Shown here in pieces: positions 34,031-41,967 of a stretch of DNA of 64,000 nucleotides. Within the stretch, counting starts at the first letter, position 1, and every line of letters starts with the position of its first letter. Source of the stretch: Candidatus Woesearchaeota archaeon. Its GTDB lineage: Archaea > Nanobdellota > Nanobdellia > Woesearchaeales > GCA-2686295. Below the pieces are notes generated by a model, which saw nothing but the letters and a program-made list of their open reading frames with translations, was not told the DNA's origin and did no database searches. The position numbers and the translations under genes were made by a program. Where the stretch lies: positions 1 to 64,000 of the forward strand of contig JABMPT010000003.1 of assembly GCA_013202845.1 (NCBI GenBank), read 5' to 3'.

Positions 34031-34486
34031 TTATTCCTTCCTCAAATCATAACCAAATATTATCTCATCTTTTCCGAAATGCAATTTCTTAACAACACCT
34101 AGCTTTTTAAAACCAAACTTGATATGCATTTTAATAGAAGCGTCATTTGTCACATCTGTACTGCTTAATGCAAACCTTTGTTTTTCTGGTTGTTCTTTTC
34201 TACAAACTTCGATAAATTTTTTCATTAGCTGTGTTGCAACCCTTTTTCGTCTATGATTTTTTGAAATAACTATATCAGACATAAAATTTGCATAATGAGA
34301 ATAGTCTCGTCTATAATTCATTAATCCAATAACTTCATCTCCTATTACTGCAATAAAACTCTCTTTTGATTTTATTTTTGCTAGAACATGTTCTTTTGCT
34401 TCATCAGAAGTTTCAAAATAATTATCAGATAGAATTTTTGCTGCTTGGTCAACGTATTCTTCTGTAGTCGGTATAACTTCTACCAT
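34031..34486 (-). CDS. GNAT-family N-acetyltransferase
   Basis: 151-aa GNAT. The acetyl-CoA-binding segment is 'SDIVISKNHRRKRVATQLMK' (R-x-x-x-V/G-A pattern), preceded by 'SFIAVIGDEVIGLMNYR' (beta4) and followed by 'NDASIKMHIKFGFKKLG', the usual second CoA contact. Substrate unknown. It begins right after the leuS stop codon with one base between, so it probably rides on the leuS transcript. Confidence 0.85.
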   Translation of the reverse strand: MVEVIPTTEEYVDQAAKILSDNYFETSDEAKEHVLAKIKSKESFIAVIGDEVIGLMNYRRDYSHYANFMSDIVISKNHRRKRVATQLMKKFIEVCRKEQPEKQRFALSSTDVTNDASIKMHIKFGFKKLGVVKKLHFGKDEIIFGYDLRKE

Positions 34487-34487
34487 T

Positions 34488-37142
34488 TTACTCTATAACT
34501 ATTGCTGGCTTGCCAGGGTTTGCCTGTTTTGCTTTTGCTTCCTTGCTTTTTTCAGCTACTTCGACTTCTACTGCGCATTTGTATTCTTTTTCCAATACGT
34601 TCCTATAATCATTTAACTGCTTAAGCTCGGTTTTCTGGTCCAAAACCACTTCAGGGACTTTTGAAGCGTCTTTCACAAGCACAGGTATCATCTTTGTTAT
34701 GTCCTGACCATATTTTTTCAGAGGACTCTTCATAATTGCTCCAATTATTGCCTTTACATCCCTTGTTTTATCTACTTCTTTCTTGAATTGCTTAAAGAAC
34801 TTATACTTCCAATTTGATGAGACAAATAATCTTATCTTTTTGATCTTCTTGACTTTTATCAGCTTCAACAAAGCATTTATATCAGCATTAAGATTGACTG
34901 TGAGCTGCTCTTCTGCCTCTGCTTTTTCATCAATTTTCTTCTCGTTATGCTTTGGCCATTTAGCCAGCGAAACAAATGGTTTTTTGCCCAGTTTCTTCCA
35001 TAATTCTTCACATGTATGCGGAGCAAACGGACTCATCAACAAGACAAGATTCTCTGCTGATTCTTTTGATATCTTTTCTTTGTTGTGCAGATAATTTGTC
35101 AAGTCCATAATTTTTATTATTGCAAGATTAAATTTGAAGCTCTGTATGCACTCTGTGACTTCTTTGATGGTTTTGTGAAGTTTGCTTGCTTCTCTCCTGT
35201 CGATTTTTGCAACTATTTTCTTGCTAAACAAATTATAGAACTTGTTCAAGAATCTGTATGTGCCTTCTACTCCTTTATCGCTCCACTCCATGTCTTTCTC
35301 TGGTGAGGCTACGAACATCAAGAACAACCTTCCGGTGTCTATGCCGTATTTCTTTGCTACTTCTTCTGGCATGACAACGTTTCCTTTTGATTTTGACATC
35401 ACAACTCCATTCTTATGCAGCATTCCTTGGTTGAATAAATTCAGTGTTGGCTCATCAAACTTCAACAATTTTAAGTCACGCAAGAACTTTGTGAAAAACC
35501 TGAAGTAAATCAGATGCATTGTCGCATGCTCCTTCCCACCAATGTATTGATCTATTGGCATCCAGTAGTTGACTTTTTTTTGGTCAAATATTTTCTTTTT
35601 GTTTGTTGCATCGCAGTATCTTAGGAAATACCATGAGGAATCTACAAAGGTGTCCATTGTATCTGTTTCTCTTCTTGCTTTTCCTTTGCATTTTGGACAT
35701 TTTGTGCTGACAAATTTCTTGCAGTGCTCTAATGGATTCCCTTTTCCAACTGTGAACTTGAAATTCTCTGGCAGTTTTACTGGCAAATCTTTTTCTGGTA
35801 CTGGCACAACTCCGCATTTATCGCAGTAGATTATTGGTATTGGGCAGCCCCAGAATCTCTGTCTTGAAATTAACCAATCCCTTAGTTTGTATTGAACAGT
35901 TGCTTTTCCACATTTGTTTTTTGCCAAAAATTTTGTTATTTTAGGAATCGCTTCTCTGTTGTTCATTCCATCAAATTCTTCTGAGTTAGTCATTATTCCA
36001 TCTCCCATATATGACCTGCTCATCTTTTCAGCATTTAACTCGTAATCCGACGGGTTGATAACAACTTTTATTGGGATCTTGTATTTCTTTGCGAATTCAA
36101 AGTCTCTTTGGTCATGCGCTGGCACTGCTATTATTGCTCCTGTTCCATATTCATAAAGAACAAAGTTTGCTATATAGATGGGTATCTTTTCTTTTGTTAT
36201 TTGGTTTATAGCGTGTTTTCCTATGAACATTCCTTCTTTTTCTTTGTCTTCTGCAGTTCTCATGAACTTGTCTTCTAGAACAACTTTCCTCACAAATTTC
36301 TTGACGTCTTTTTCATATTTGGTTCCTTTAACTAGTTCCATTACGTCAGGGTGTTCTGGCGCATAAACTAAGAATGTGATTCCATAAAAAGTGTCTGGCC
36401 TGGTTGTAAAGACAGATAATTTCTTATTTGATTTTTCTATTTTAAAATCCATTAATGCTCCTTCGCTTCTTCCAATCCAGTTTTCTTGCATTGTCTTGAC
36501 ATCTTCTGCCCATCCTTTCAGTTTTTTGATGTCTTTCAGAAGTTCATCAGCATATTTTGTTATTTTGAAGAACCATTGCTCTAAGTCCTTGACCTCTACC
36601 TCTGTGGTTGTGTGTCTCCAACATTTGCCGCTATGTACCTGCTCATTTGCCAAAACAGTTTTACACTTTGGACACCAATTAACAACAGATTTTCTCTTGT
36701 AAGAAAGTTTTTTCTCATACATCTTCAGGAAAACCCATTGATCCCATTTGTAAAAATCAGGATCGTGTGACGTCACCATGCGACTCCAATCATAACTTAA
36801 GCCAAGCGCTTTCTGCTGCTTGATAAAATTTTTTATAGATGCTTCTGTGAATTTTTTTGGATGTGATTTTGCTTTTATAGCTGCATTCTCAGCTGGTAAA
36901 CCAAATGAGTCATAACCCATTGGATAGAGAACATTATAACCATTCATTCTTTTATAACGAGCATAAGCATCTCCGATACAGTAATTCCTTGCATGACCCA
37001 TGTGCAGTCCTGAAGCGCTTGGGTATGGATACATTTCTAGAACATAGAACTTTTTTTTCTTAGAATCTTCCTTTACTTTGAATATTTTGGCTTTCTCCCA
37101 TTCCTTCTGCCATTTCGCAGCAATTTTGTTGAAATTTGCCAT
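34488..37142 (-). CDS. leuS: Leucyl-tRNA synthetase, bacterial type
   Basis: 884-aa class I synthetase. HIGH motif 'SGLHMGHARNYCIGDAYARY', then 'YNVLYPMGYDSFGLPAENAA', zinc knuckle 'NWCPKCKTVLANEQV', editing domain with 'VFTTRPDTFYGITFLVYAP', a second zinc site 'YCDKCGVVPVPEKDLPV', and KMSKS 'VMSKSKGNVVMPEEV'. Domain order and wording match bacterial LeuRS. Archaeal/eukaryal LeuRS differ and are longer. This indicates gene replacement by transfer. The C terminus is basic with a Lys-rich tail. A AAATATATTAATT element lies upstream. Attaches leucine, including to the tRNA-Leu(GAG) encoded 1.5 kb away. Confidence 0.96.
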   Translation of the reverse strand: MANFNKIAAKWQKEWEKAKIFKVKEDSKKKKFYVLEMYPYPSASGLHMGHARNYCIGDAYARYKRMNGYNVLYPMGYDSFGLPAENAAIKAKSHPKKFTEASIKNFIKQQKALGLSYDWSRMVTSHDPDFYKWDQWVFLKMYEKKLSYKRKSVVNWCPKCKTVLANEQVHSGKCWRHTTTEVEVKDLEQWFFKITKYADELLKDIKKLKGWAEDVKTMQENWIGRSEGALMDFKIEKSNKKLSVFTTRPDTFYGITFLVYAPEHPDVMELVKGTKYEKDVKKFVRKVVLEDKFMRTAEDKEKEGMFIGKHAINQITKEKIPIYIANFVLYEYGTGAIIAVPAHDQRDFEFAKKYKIPIKVVINPSDYELNAEKMSRSYMGDGIMTNSEEFDGMNNREAIPKITKFLAKNKCGKATVQYKLRDWLISRQRFWGCPIPIIYCDKCGVVPVPEKDLPVKLPENFKFTVGKGNPLEHCKKFVSTKCPKCKGKARRETDTMDTFVDSSWYFLRYCDATNKKKIFDQKKVNYWMPIDQYIGGKEHATMHLIYFRFFTKFLRDLKLLKFDEPTLNLFNQGMLHKNGVVMSKSKGNVVMPEEVAKKYGIDTGRLFLMFVASPEKDMEWSDKGVEGTYRFLNKFYNLFSKKIVAKIDRREASKLHKTIKEVTECIQSFKFNLAIIKIMDLTNYLHNKEKISKESAENLVLLMSPFAPHTCEELWKKLGKKPFVSLAKWPKHNEKKIDEKAEAEEQLTVNLNADINALLKLIKVKKIKKIRLFVSSNWKYKFFKQFKKEVDKTRDVKAIIGAIMKSPLKKYGQDITKMIPVLVKDASKVPEVVLDQKTELKQLNDYRNVLEKEYKCAVEVEVAEKSKEAKAKQANPGKPAIVIE

Positions 37143-37258
37143 CTTCTTGTTGTGTTAGTCTGCTAATTAATATATTTTTTCTTTAGCCCTCTAGAAATCT
37201 GAGAGCTTTCTCTATAACAGCAACAGACTCAATCCGCTATCTTTGTTACATAACATTT

Positions 37259-37456
37259 TCAAAACTTCTTAAATTTGGCTGCAGTGTCTATTAAATCGAC
37301 GTGTCCTAGGAATAATGCTCTGCAGCAGTATCTTTCTAATCCTAATGAGTCCAGAACCTTTTTTGGCTCTTCTTTCTTTTTCAACTTTTCTTGATATTCT
37401 TCCCATAGGTGTCCTACTGGTTTTCCGCAACTAAAACATCTAACTGGTATTATCAT
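37259..37456 (-). CDS. rpoN: RNA polymerase subunit N (Rpo10)
   Basis: 65 aa from ATG 37456, 6 nt after AGGTGA. The track's TTG two codons earlier overlaps that Shine-Dalgarno. Zinc-binding signature 'IIPVRCFSCGKPVGHLWEEY' and 'LERYCCRALFLGHVDLID' are diagnostic of archaeal RpoN/eukaryal Rpb10. Last gene of the S13-RpoN operon, following rps9 as is usual in archaea. Confidence 0.96.
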   Translation of the reverse strand: MIIPVRCFSCGKPVGHLWEEYQEKLKKKEEPKKVLDSLGLERYCCRALFLGHVDLIDTAAKFKKF

Positions 37457-37462
37457 ATTCAA

Positions 37463-37861
37463 TCACCTGTATGATTTCTGTCGTTTGGCTCTAGCTTGTC
37501 CTCTACTATTTGGTTTTGAGACTTCTTTTCTCCTAACATCTGCTACTAGTAACTGTCTGTCATAATCTAAAAACATTTTCTTTAATTCTGGTCTGTGGTT
37601 TGAAAGTGCTCTTCCAATTGCTAGTCTTGCTGCATCTGCTTGACCCATGGATCCACCTCCAGAAACATTTACGCTAATGTCTACTTTTGATGCTATCTCT
37701 TTGGCGAGCAACAATGGCTCTTTTATTCTCATTCTTGCAAGCTTAGGCTCATAATAATCTATATCCATCTTGTTCACTTTTAATCTTCCAGTTCCTGGTT
37801 TAAGGGTTGCTCTTGCAATAGCCCTTTTCCTTTTACCGGATTCATGTACTGTCTTCATCAT
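37463..37861 (-). CDS. rps9: Ribosomal protein uS9
   Basis: 132 aa. 'ESGKRKRAIARATLKPGTGR', 'VSGGGSMGQADAARLAIGRA' and C-terminal 'SRGQARAKRQKSYR' are uS9. The final 'KSYR' tail reaches the P-site tRNA. Starts with ATGATG overlapping the uL13 stop. Either Met could be first. Confidence 0.97.
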   Translation of the reverse strand: MMKTVHESGKRKRAIARATLKPGTGRLKVNKMDIDYYEPKLARMRIKEPLLLAKEIASKVDISVNVSGGGSMGQADAARLAIGRALSNHRPELKKMFLDYDRQLLVADVRRKEVSKPNSRGQARAKRQKSYR

Positions 37862-38271
37862 TTACCACCTAAAAAAGTGCAAACATTCTTAACTGTTACG
37901 TATTTTGTGTGCGATAGCTTTATGAGGTTTGCTTCCTTTATTGTTTCTGCTTTTTTATCTTGAAAATCTTTTGGCATGCCTTTGTAACACATGATTCTTT
38001 TGAATGCTTCTTTGCCTTTTGGTTGTTTGTATGGTAACATTCCTCTTATGCTTCTTCTGACAAATCTGTCTGCTATTCTTGGAAAGTAAGGCCCAACTAG
38101 TGGAGCTCCTCTTTCTCTTCTGTTTTTGTACTTGGCCAATATTTCTTGCTTTCTTCCAACAATAACTGCTTGCTCACAATTCACTATATCTACTTTCTCT
38201 CCTTGTAATGATTTCTTGGCAGCTACTGTTGCAAATCTTCCAAGTATTAAGTCGGTAGCGTCTAAGATCAT
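37858..38271 (-). CDS. rpl13: Ribosomal protein uL13
   Basis: 137 aa. 'ILDATDLILGRFATVAAKKS', 'VDIVNCEQAVIVGRK', 'SIRGMLPYKQPKGKEAFKRI' identify uL13. ATGA overlaps with both neighbours (L18e upstream, S9 downstream) show tight coupling. Confidence 0.96.
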   Translation of the reverse strand: MILDATDLILGRFATVAAKKSLQGEKVDIVNCEQAVIVGRKQEILAKYKNRRERGAPLVGPYFPRIADRFVRRSIRGMLPYKQPKGKEAFKRIMCYKGMPKDFQDKKAETIKEANLIKLSHTKYVTVKNVCTFLGGK

Positions 38272-38612
38272 CCTAATATCCTCACTTTTTTTCCTTTTGG
38301 ATTATGTTTCAGCAATTCAGGTATTGACAATACCTCTCCTTTCTCTTTTATCTTTTTGAAAGCGGAATCTGAGAAGTTGAATGCTGCAACTGTGACTTTC
38401 TTTGTTAGTTCTCCTGTTCCTAATACTTTTCCAGGAACTACTATTGTTTCGTTTGCTTTTGCATTCTTCTCTATATTGAACAGGTTAACAACTCTTCTAT
38501 TTCTGCTTGGCTTCTCTAGATCAGTAGCTACTCTTTTCCAAATTTTTACATTATTGGCTATGGAATTCTTCTTGAGTTCGCCTATCAGTTCGTTCAATTG
38601 TTGATGTTTCAT
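38268..38612 (-). CDS. rpl18e: Ribosomal protein eL18
   Basis: 114 aa from ATG 38612. The ORF track runs 22 codons further, into tRNA-Leu, and is wrong there. 'IWKRVATDLEKPSRNRRVVN', 'VVPGKVLGTGELTKKVTVAA' and 'HNPKGKKVRIL' identify archaeal L18e. It follows tRNA-Leu, the same order as in the halophile L18e-L13-S9 operon. Confidence 0.94.
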   Translation of the reverse strand: MKHQQLNELIGELKKNSIANNVKIWKRVATDLEKPSRNRRVVNLFNIEKNAKANETIVVPGKVLGTGELTKKVTVAAFNFSDSAFKKIKEKGEVLSIPELLKHNPKGKKVRILG

Positions 38613-38626
38613 TTTTTGTTTTGCAA

Positions 38627-38712
38627 TGCGAGGGACGGGATTCGAACCCGCGCAGCCACTAAGGCCTACGGCCCTCAACCGTAGTCATTTGACCAGACTC
38701 TGACACCCTCGC
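38627..38712 (-). tRNA. tRNA-Leu (GAG)
   Basis: 86-nt class II tRNA. Acceptor GCGAGGG pairs with the 3' strand, the anticodon stem is TACGG/CCGTA with loop TTGAGGG (anticodon GAG), a long variable arm follows, and the T arm is CGGGTTCGAATCCCG. Discriminator A. CCA not encoded. It lies between rpoD and rpl18e in a ribosomal operon, an arrangement also known in other archaea, and would be cut out of the operon transcript. Confidence 0.94.
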
Positions 38713-38723
38713 ATCTACGAGGA

Positions 38724-39467
38724 TTACTTTTTCTTGAGGAGTTTTGAAAACTCTGTCAGTTGATCGTTGAATATTTCAATTGCTTTGACAACTATATCTT
38801 TACAATCTAGTTGCCCCCATGACTCTACGGTGAATATGAAGCTTGTATTGTTGTATTCAACTTTTAATACATCATCACAAACACCTTCACATGCATCTAC
38901 AAGGTTGTCATCAAGTATTTTTTTCTTATCTAACAATCCTTTCTTGTCAAATGCTTGTTCTGGATATTTGCTTCTAAAAGTTTCTAGTTTTGAGCTTTTA
39001 TTATTGATTATGATTGTTGGTTCCTGGACGTAGTTGATTGCTCCAGGGCTCCATTTCATATGCTGATTTCCATTTCCTAGTTTTGCTGTAGCCATTAATT
39101 GTATTTCTTGCTTTTCTAATAGTTTCACAATAGGAGTTTTTGGATATACTGGCTTGCATTTAGCATCCTTTGATTTCAAGTCTGATGCATACACATATCC
39201 TGGTCCTTTTGCTTTTAATGTAAATTGTATGGCTGTTTTTTCATCAACTCCTTTTATAGGTGTTTTCAATGGTAGAAGTCCTAATCTGTGTGCTACCATC
39301 TCATCATATAATATTGAGTTGTTCTTTTTGAACTCAACATCTTCTATGGCTAGTGTTGGCACTTCCGACATCATTAGCCTTCTGAGGGTGTTTGCATAGG
39401 AGTGCTCTATTCCCTTTACTAAAAAGCTCATCTTGTCTTTTGCTTTGGATAGTTTTTTTATTTCCAT
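38724..39467 (-). CDS. rpoD: RNA polymerase subunit D (Rpo3)
   Basis: 247 aa from ATG 39467. The track adds 69 N-terminal codons from a shadow frame over rps11. Alpha-like motifs: 'YANTLRRLMMSEVPTLAIED', 'DEMVAHRLGLLPLKTPI', and C-terminal 'FTVESWGQLDCKDIVVKAIE'. The insert domain has a few Cys ('DAKCKPVYPKT', 'DACEGVCDDVL') but no full ferredoxin-type CxxCxxC set, so no Fe-S cluster is expected. Pairs with RpoL in the assembly platform. ATG overlaps the rps11 stop (TAATG). Confidence 0.95.
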   Translation of the reverse strand: MEIKKLSKAKDKMSFLVKGIEHSYANTLRRLMMSEVPTLAIEDVEFKKNNSILYDEMVAHRLGLLPLKTPIKGVDEKTAIQFTLKAKGPGYVYASDLKSKDAKCKPVYPKTPIVKLLEKQEIQLMATAKLGNGNQHMKWSPGAINYVQEPTIIINNKSSKLETFRSKYPEQAFDKKGLLDKKKILDDNLVDACEGVCDDVLKVEYNNTSFIFTVESWGQLDCKDIVVKAIEIFNDQLTEFSKLLKKK

Positions 39468-39862
39468 TATACTCTCCTCCCTCTTCTTCCGCCTTTCTTC
39501 CTGCATCCGCCATGCGGTATCGGTGTTACGTCTTCTATGAATCCTATTTTTAGTCCTCTTCTTGACAATGTTCTTATCGCTGCTTGCGCTCCTGGACCTG
39601 GGTTCATTGGACCATTGTGTCCTCCTGGAGCTTTTATCTTCACGTGTAATCCTCTTATCCCTTTGTCTATGCAAGCGTCTGCTGCTTTTTTTGCTGCGGT
39701 CATTGCTGCTGTTGGGCTTGATTCCAACCTGTGAGCTTTCACTACTTGCCCTCCACTTGTCAAGGTTATTGTTTCTGTTCCTGTAATGTCTGTAATATGA
39801 ATTATTGTATTATTATAAGATGAATATATATGCGCGACTCCCCACCTTGTTGAATCATTCAT
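39467..39862 (-). CDS. rps11: Ribosomal protein uS11
   Basis: 131 aa. '[20 protein letters not shown]', '[20 protein letters not shown]', '[20 protein letters not shown]' and the basic end '[18 protein letters not shown]' identify uS11. Overlaps rps4 by ATGA. Confidence 0.97.
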   Translation of the reverse strand: MNDSTRWGVAHIYSSYNNTIIHITDITGTETITLTSGGQVVKAHRLESSPTAAMTAAKKAADACIDKGIRGLHVKIKAPGGHNGPMNPGPGAQAAIRTLSRRGLKIGFIEDVTPIPHGGCRKKGGRRGRRV

Positions 39863-40644
39863 TTTTTCTTTTCACCTTTTAATTTTTTGGATTCTTCTTT
39901 TGGTTTAGCATCTTCTTTTTTCACTTCGGGTTTCGCTGTTTCTTTTGTTTCTCCTTTTACTTCTTCCTTTTGAACTTCAGGTTTTGTTTCTTCTTTTTCC
40001 TTAGGTTCTTCTTTTTTACCAATGTCTTTTACTATTGCCTCTTCATCTGCATGTACTTTTTCAAAAGCAGCTATTTCTTCTGTCTCTTCTTTCTTCTTTT
40101 CTTTCTTCTTTTGAACTTTTGTTTTCGATGAATCCTCATATCTCTCTGGATGACTTGGGTCTGAGAATGGTGATGCATTTGTGAATGTTATTTGTGATTC
40201 CTCAATCACACTCACCATGTATGAAGGTGCTGTGACTTTCTTTCCTGCCACAGACACATGTCTGTGAACTATGAATTGTCTTGCTTGGTCAATTGATCTT
40301 GCAAGGTTTTTTCTGAATAGAACTGTCTGAAGCCTTCTTTCCATTATGTCTTTTGCTTCCAGTCCAAGAACTGAATCCAAAGGAGAATCTGAAGTTATAA
40401 GTCCTAATGACAGTAATTTTGTTCTTAACTGCTCTTTCTCTTTTTCTGCCTGTGCTCCACTCATAGCGCTTAGCTTTTTCAATTGACCTTTGAAATTTTT
40501 CAAGACAGAGGTCATACCCCATATCTCTCTTTTATTCCTTAATCCAAATTCTCTTTTCAAAGCTATCTCTTCCTCAATCCTGATTTTCTGCCATGGATGT
40601 GTTGGCGTACTGTATTTCTTCTTTACTTTTTTTGGGTCTCCCAT
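39859..40644 (-). CDS. rps4: Ribosomal protein uS4 with long charged tail
   Basis: 261 aa. Residues 1-170 are normal archaeal uS4: '[19 protein letters not shown]', '[19 protein letters not shown]', and the S4 RNA-binding motif '[20 protein letters not shown]'. Archaeal uS4 is usually 170-200 aa. Here a tail of about 85 residues rich in Lys and Glu with repeated K-P-E-V/K-E-E units follows, as also found on other DPANN ribosomal proteins. Low-complexity and likely disordered. Confidence 0.95.
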   Translation of the reverse strand: MGDPKKVKKKYSTPTHPWQKIRIEEEIALKREFGLRNKREIWGMTSVLKNFKGQLKKLSAMSGAQAEKEKEQLRTKLLSLGLITSDSPLDSVLGLEAKDIMERRLQTVLFRKNLARSIDQARQFIVHRHVSVAGKKVTAPSYMVSVIEESQITFTNASPFSDPSHPERYEDSSKTKVQKKKEKKKEETEEIAAFEKVHADEEAIVKDIGKKEEPKEKEETKPEVQKEEVKGETKETAKPEVKKEDAKPKEESKKLKGEKKK

Positions 40645-40645
40645 T

Positions 40646-41125
40646 TTATACCTTTCCTGCTTTAGTTCCTGATTTTCTCTTGACTCCTAGTGAGCCTTTT
40701 CCTTTGTTTCTTCTGAAATTTGATTTTGTTCTTTGTCCTCTTACTGGAACTCCCCATTGATGTCTTAGTCCTCTGTAAGATTTGACTTTCTTGAGCATTT
40801 TGACATCATTATCTTGTGTGAATTGTAGGTCTGGTCCGTGTAAGTGTTTGTCTTTTCCTGTTTCAGGATCTTTTCTTCTGTTCATCAACCATTCTGGGGT
40901 GCCAATAGTGGCTAGATCCTTTACTAACTCTGTCAATTTACTTGCATCTTTATCAGAAAGTGTTCCAGCTTTTTTTCTTTTAGGGATATTTGCCAGTCCA
41001 CATAGAGCATTTGCAACCATTATATTGATGCCTTTTATCTTTCTCATGGCGTATAGAATAGATTTATTACCATCTAAATCTGTGTTTGCAATCCTTATTA
41101 AATGTTTGAATTCTTGTTCACTCAT
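40646..41125 (-). CDS. rps13: Ribosomal protein uS13
   Basis: 159 aa from ATG 41125. The track's TTG four codons earlier has no better Shine-Dalgarno. 'FKHLIRIANTDLDGNKSILY', 'MRKIKGINIMVANALCGLA', 'SYRGLRHQWGVPVRGQRTKS' are uS13. First gene of the operon. A minus-strand GGTTAAAATAAG about 30 nt upstream is the likely TATA element. Confidence 0.96.
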   Translation of the reverse strand: MSEQEFKHLIRIANTDLDGNKSILYAMRKIKGINIMVANALCGLANIPKRKKAGTLSDKDASKLTELVKDLATIGTPEWLMNRRKDPETGKDKHLHGPDLQFTQDNDVKMLKKVKSYRGLRHQWGVPVRGQRTKSNFRRNKGKGSLGVKRKSGTKAGKV

Positions 41126-41187
41126 TTTTTTATTCAACCGAGGAGAAATAGCTTATTTTAACCCTGTACGCTATCCACTCGGGCCGT

Positions 41188-41219
41188 TATTTTTCGAAAA
41201 ATAGTTCGGTTTATAAACC
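41188..41219 (+). promoter_or_regulatory. 16-bp perfect palindrome next to TATA box
   Basis: TATTTTTCGAAAAATA (41188-41203) is an exact palindrome, followed by GTTCGG and TTTATAAACC (41210-41219). It lies between divergent rps13 and the lipoprotein/thioredoxin-like genes, immediately upstream of the plus-strand TATA, and also reads TTCGAAA-N5-TTCGG like the elements at 3536 and 21965. Plausible operator for the surface-protein genes. Confidence 0.45.
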
Positions 41220-41290
41220 TTTTGGAATTTTTTGAGCGAAAACTATTTTAATAAAACCTCTTTTCGATTGGTATTGGGAGGTGCTTTTTT

Positions 41291-41488
41291 ATGAAAAGTG
41301 GAAAAATTATTATGATATTATTGGTTGTTGGACTTTTATTCTTAGTGGGATGTTCTAACAATGATTATGACAAGCCACCTACAGGACCAACTGGTGCGTA
41401 TGTTGGAGGTGGTTGCGGTGTTGCTGGCATCTCTGTAGATGTAGAATCTACGACCGAAACTGCTCGTGAACCAACTATTACTTTGTAG
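41291..41488 (+). CDS. Small lipoprotein
   Basis: 65 aa. 'IIMILLVVGLLFLVGC' is a lipoprotein signal with the lipobox Cys at about 21. The mature part is short, with 'GPTGAYVGGGCGVAG' and an acidic/Thr-rich end. The Shine-Dalgarno GGGAGGTG precedes the ATG. Not recognised. It precedes a thioredoxin-like membrane protein by 9 nt and the surface-protein cluster. Confidence 0.65.
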   Translation: MKSGKIIMILLVVGLLFLVGCSNNDYDKPPTGPTGAYVGGGCGVAGISVDVESTTETAREPTITL

Positions 41489-41497
41489 GTGATTTAG

Positions 41498-41929
41498 TTG
41501 GCTCTTACAAAAGCTGAGAAACGCAAGCTGAAAAAGCAGAAGAGATTAGAAGAGAAGAAACAAGCAGAATCAGCTAAAAAGAGTAAAAGCACTAAAAGAA
41601 ATATCATTATTATTGCTATTATTGTGCTTGTAGCTGCATATGCCATCTTTTCATTTTTCTCTAACAGTAACAATCCTGCTTATTATGATGACTTTGCTAA
41701 ATGTCTCACTGAAAAAGGACTGGTAGTTTATGGTGCTGAGTGGTGTACTTATACTGCTGGACAGAAAGAGATGTTTGGTAAATCATTCCAATACGTGAAC
41801 TACAAGGATTATGCTGAAACAACAGGTGTCACTACAACTCCTACTTGGGAGCTTGATGGTGAAAGATACCCTAAAGTTCAGACAATTGAGAGATTAAGCG
41901 AGATTTCTGGTTGTTCCTTGCCTGGTTAA
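41498..41929 (+). CDS. Membrane-anchored thioredoxin-like protein, single-Cys active site
   Basis: 143 aa from TTG with TAGGTGAT before it. A basic coiled N terminus (1-34) is followed by one TM (35-53) and an extracytoplasmic thioredoxin-like domain. 'GLVVYGAEWCTYTAGQKEMF' aligns with the WCPHC-x-x-QK-x-x-FG active site of VKOR-partner thioredoxins, but the second Cys is Thr (CTYT). 'TTTPTWELDGERYP' supplies the cis-Pro and 'ERLSEISGC' is typical. It probably handles disulfides of the Cys-rich secreted proteins downstream, or acts as a monothiol isomerase. Confidence 0.75.
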   Translation: MALTKAEKRKLKKQKRLEEKKQAESAKKSKSTKRNIIIIAIIVLVAAYAIFSFFSNSNNPAYYDDFAKCLTEKGLVVYGAEWCTYTAGQKEMFGKSFQYVNYKDYAETTGVTTTPTWELDGERYPKVQTIERLSEISGCSLPG

Positions 41930-41933
41930 TAAT

Positions 41934-41948
41934 AATTTTTATATAGTT
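41934..41948 (+). promoter_or_regulatory. TATA box for first large surface protein
   Basis: AATTTTTATATAGTT about 27 nt before the ATG at 41968, the right spacing for leaderless transcription. Confidence 0.5.
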
Positions 41949-41967
41949 AATCTGTTATTTTTTCTTC

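Noticed and set aside
38613-38678. N-terminal extension of the L18e ORF (MRAVGLSGCAG...)
   Set aside because: It is translation of the tRNA-Leu gene; the internal ATG at 38612 matches archaeal L18e length.
41146-41190. CCGAGGAG...TCGGGCC considered as a tRNA fragment or pseudo-tRNA
   Set aside because: No matching acceptor strand, T loop or anticodon stem could be drawn on either strand; it is upstream sequence of rps13.
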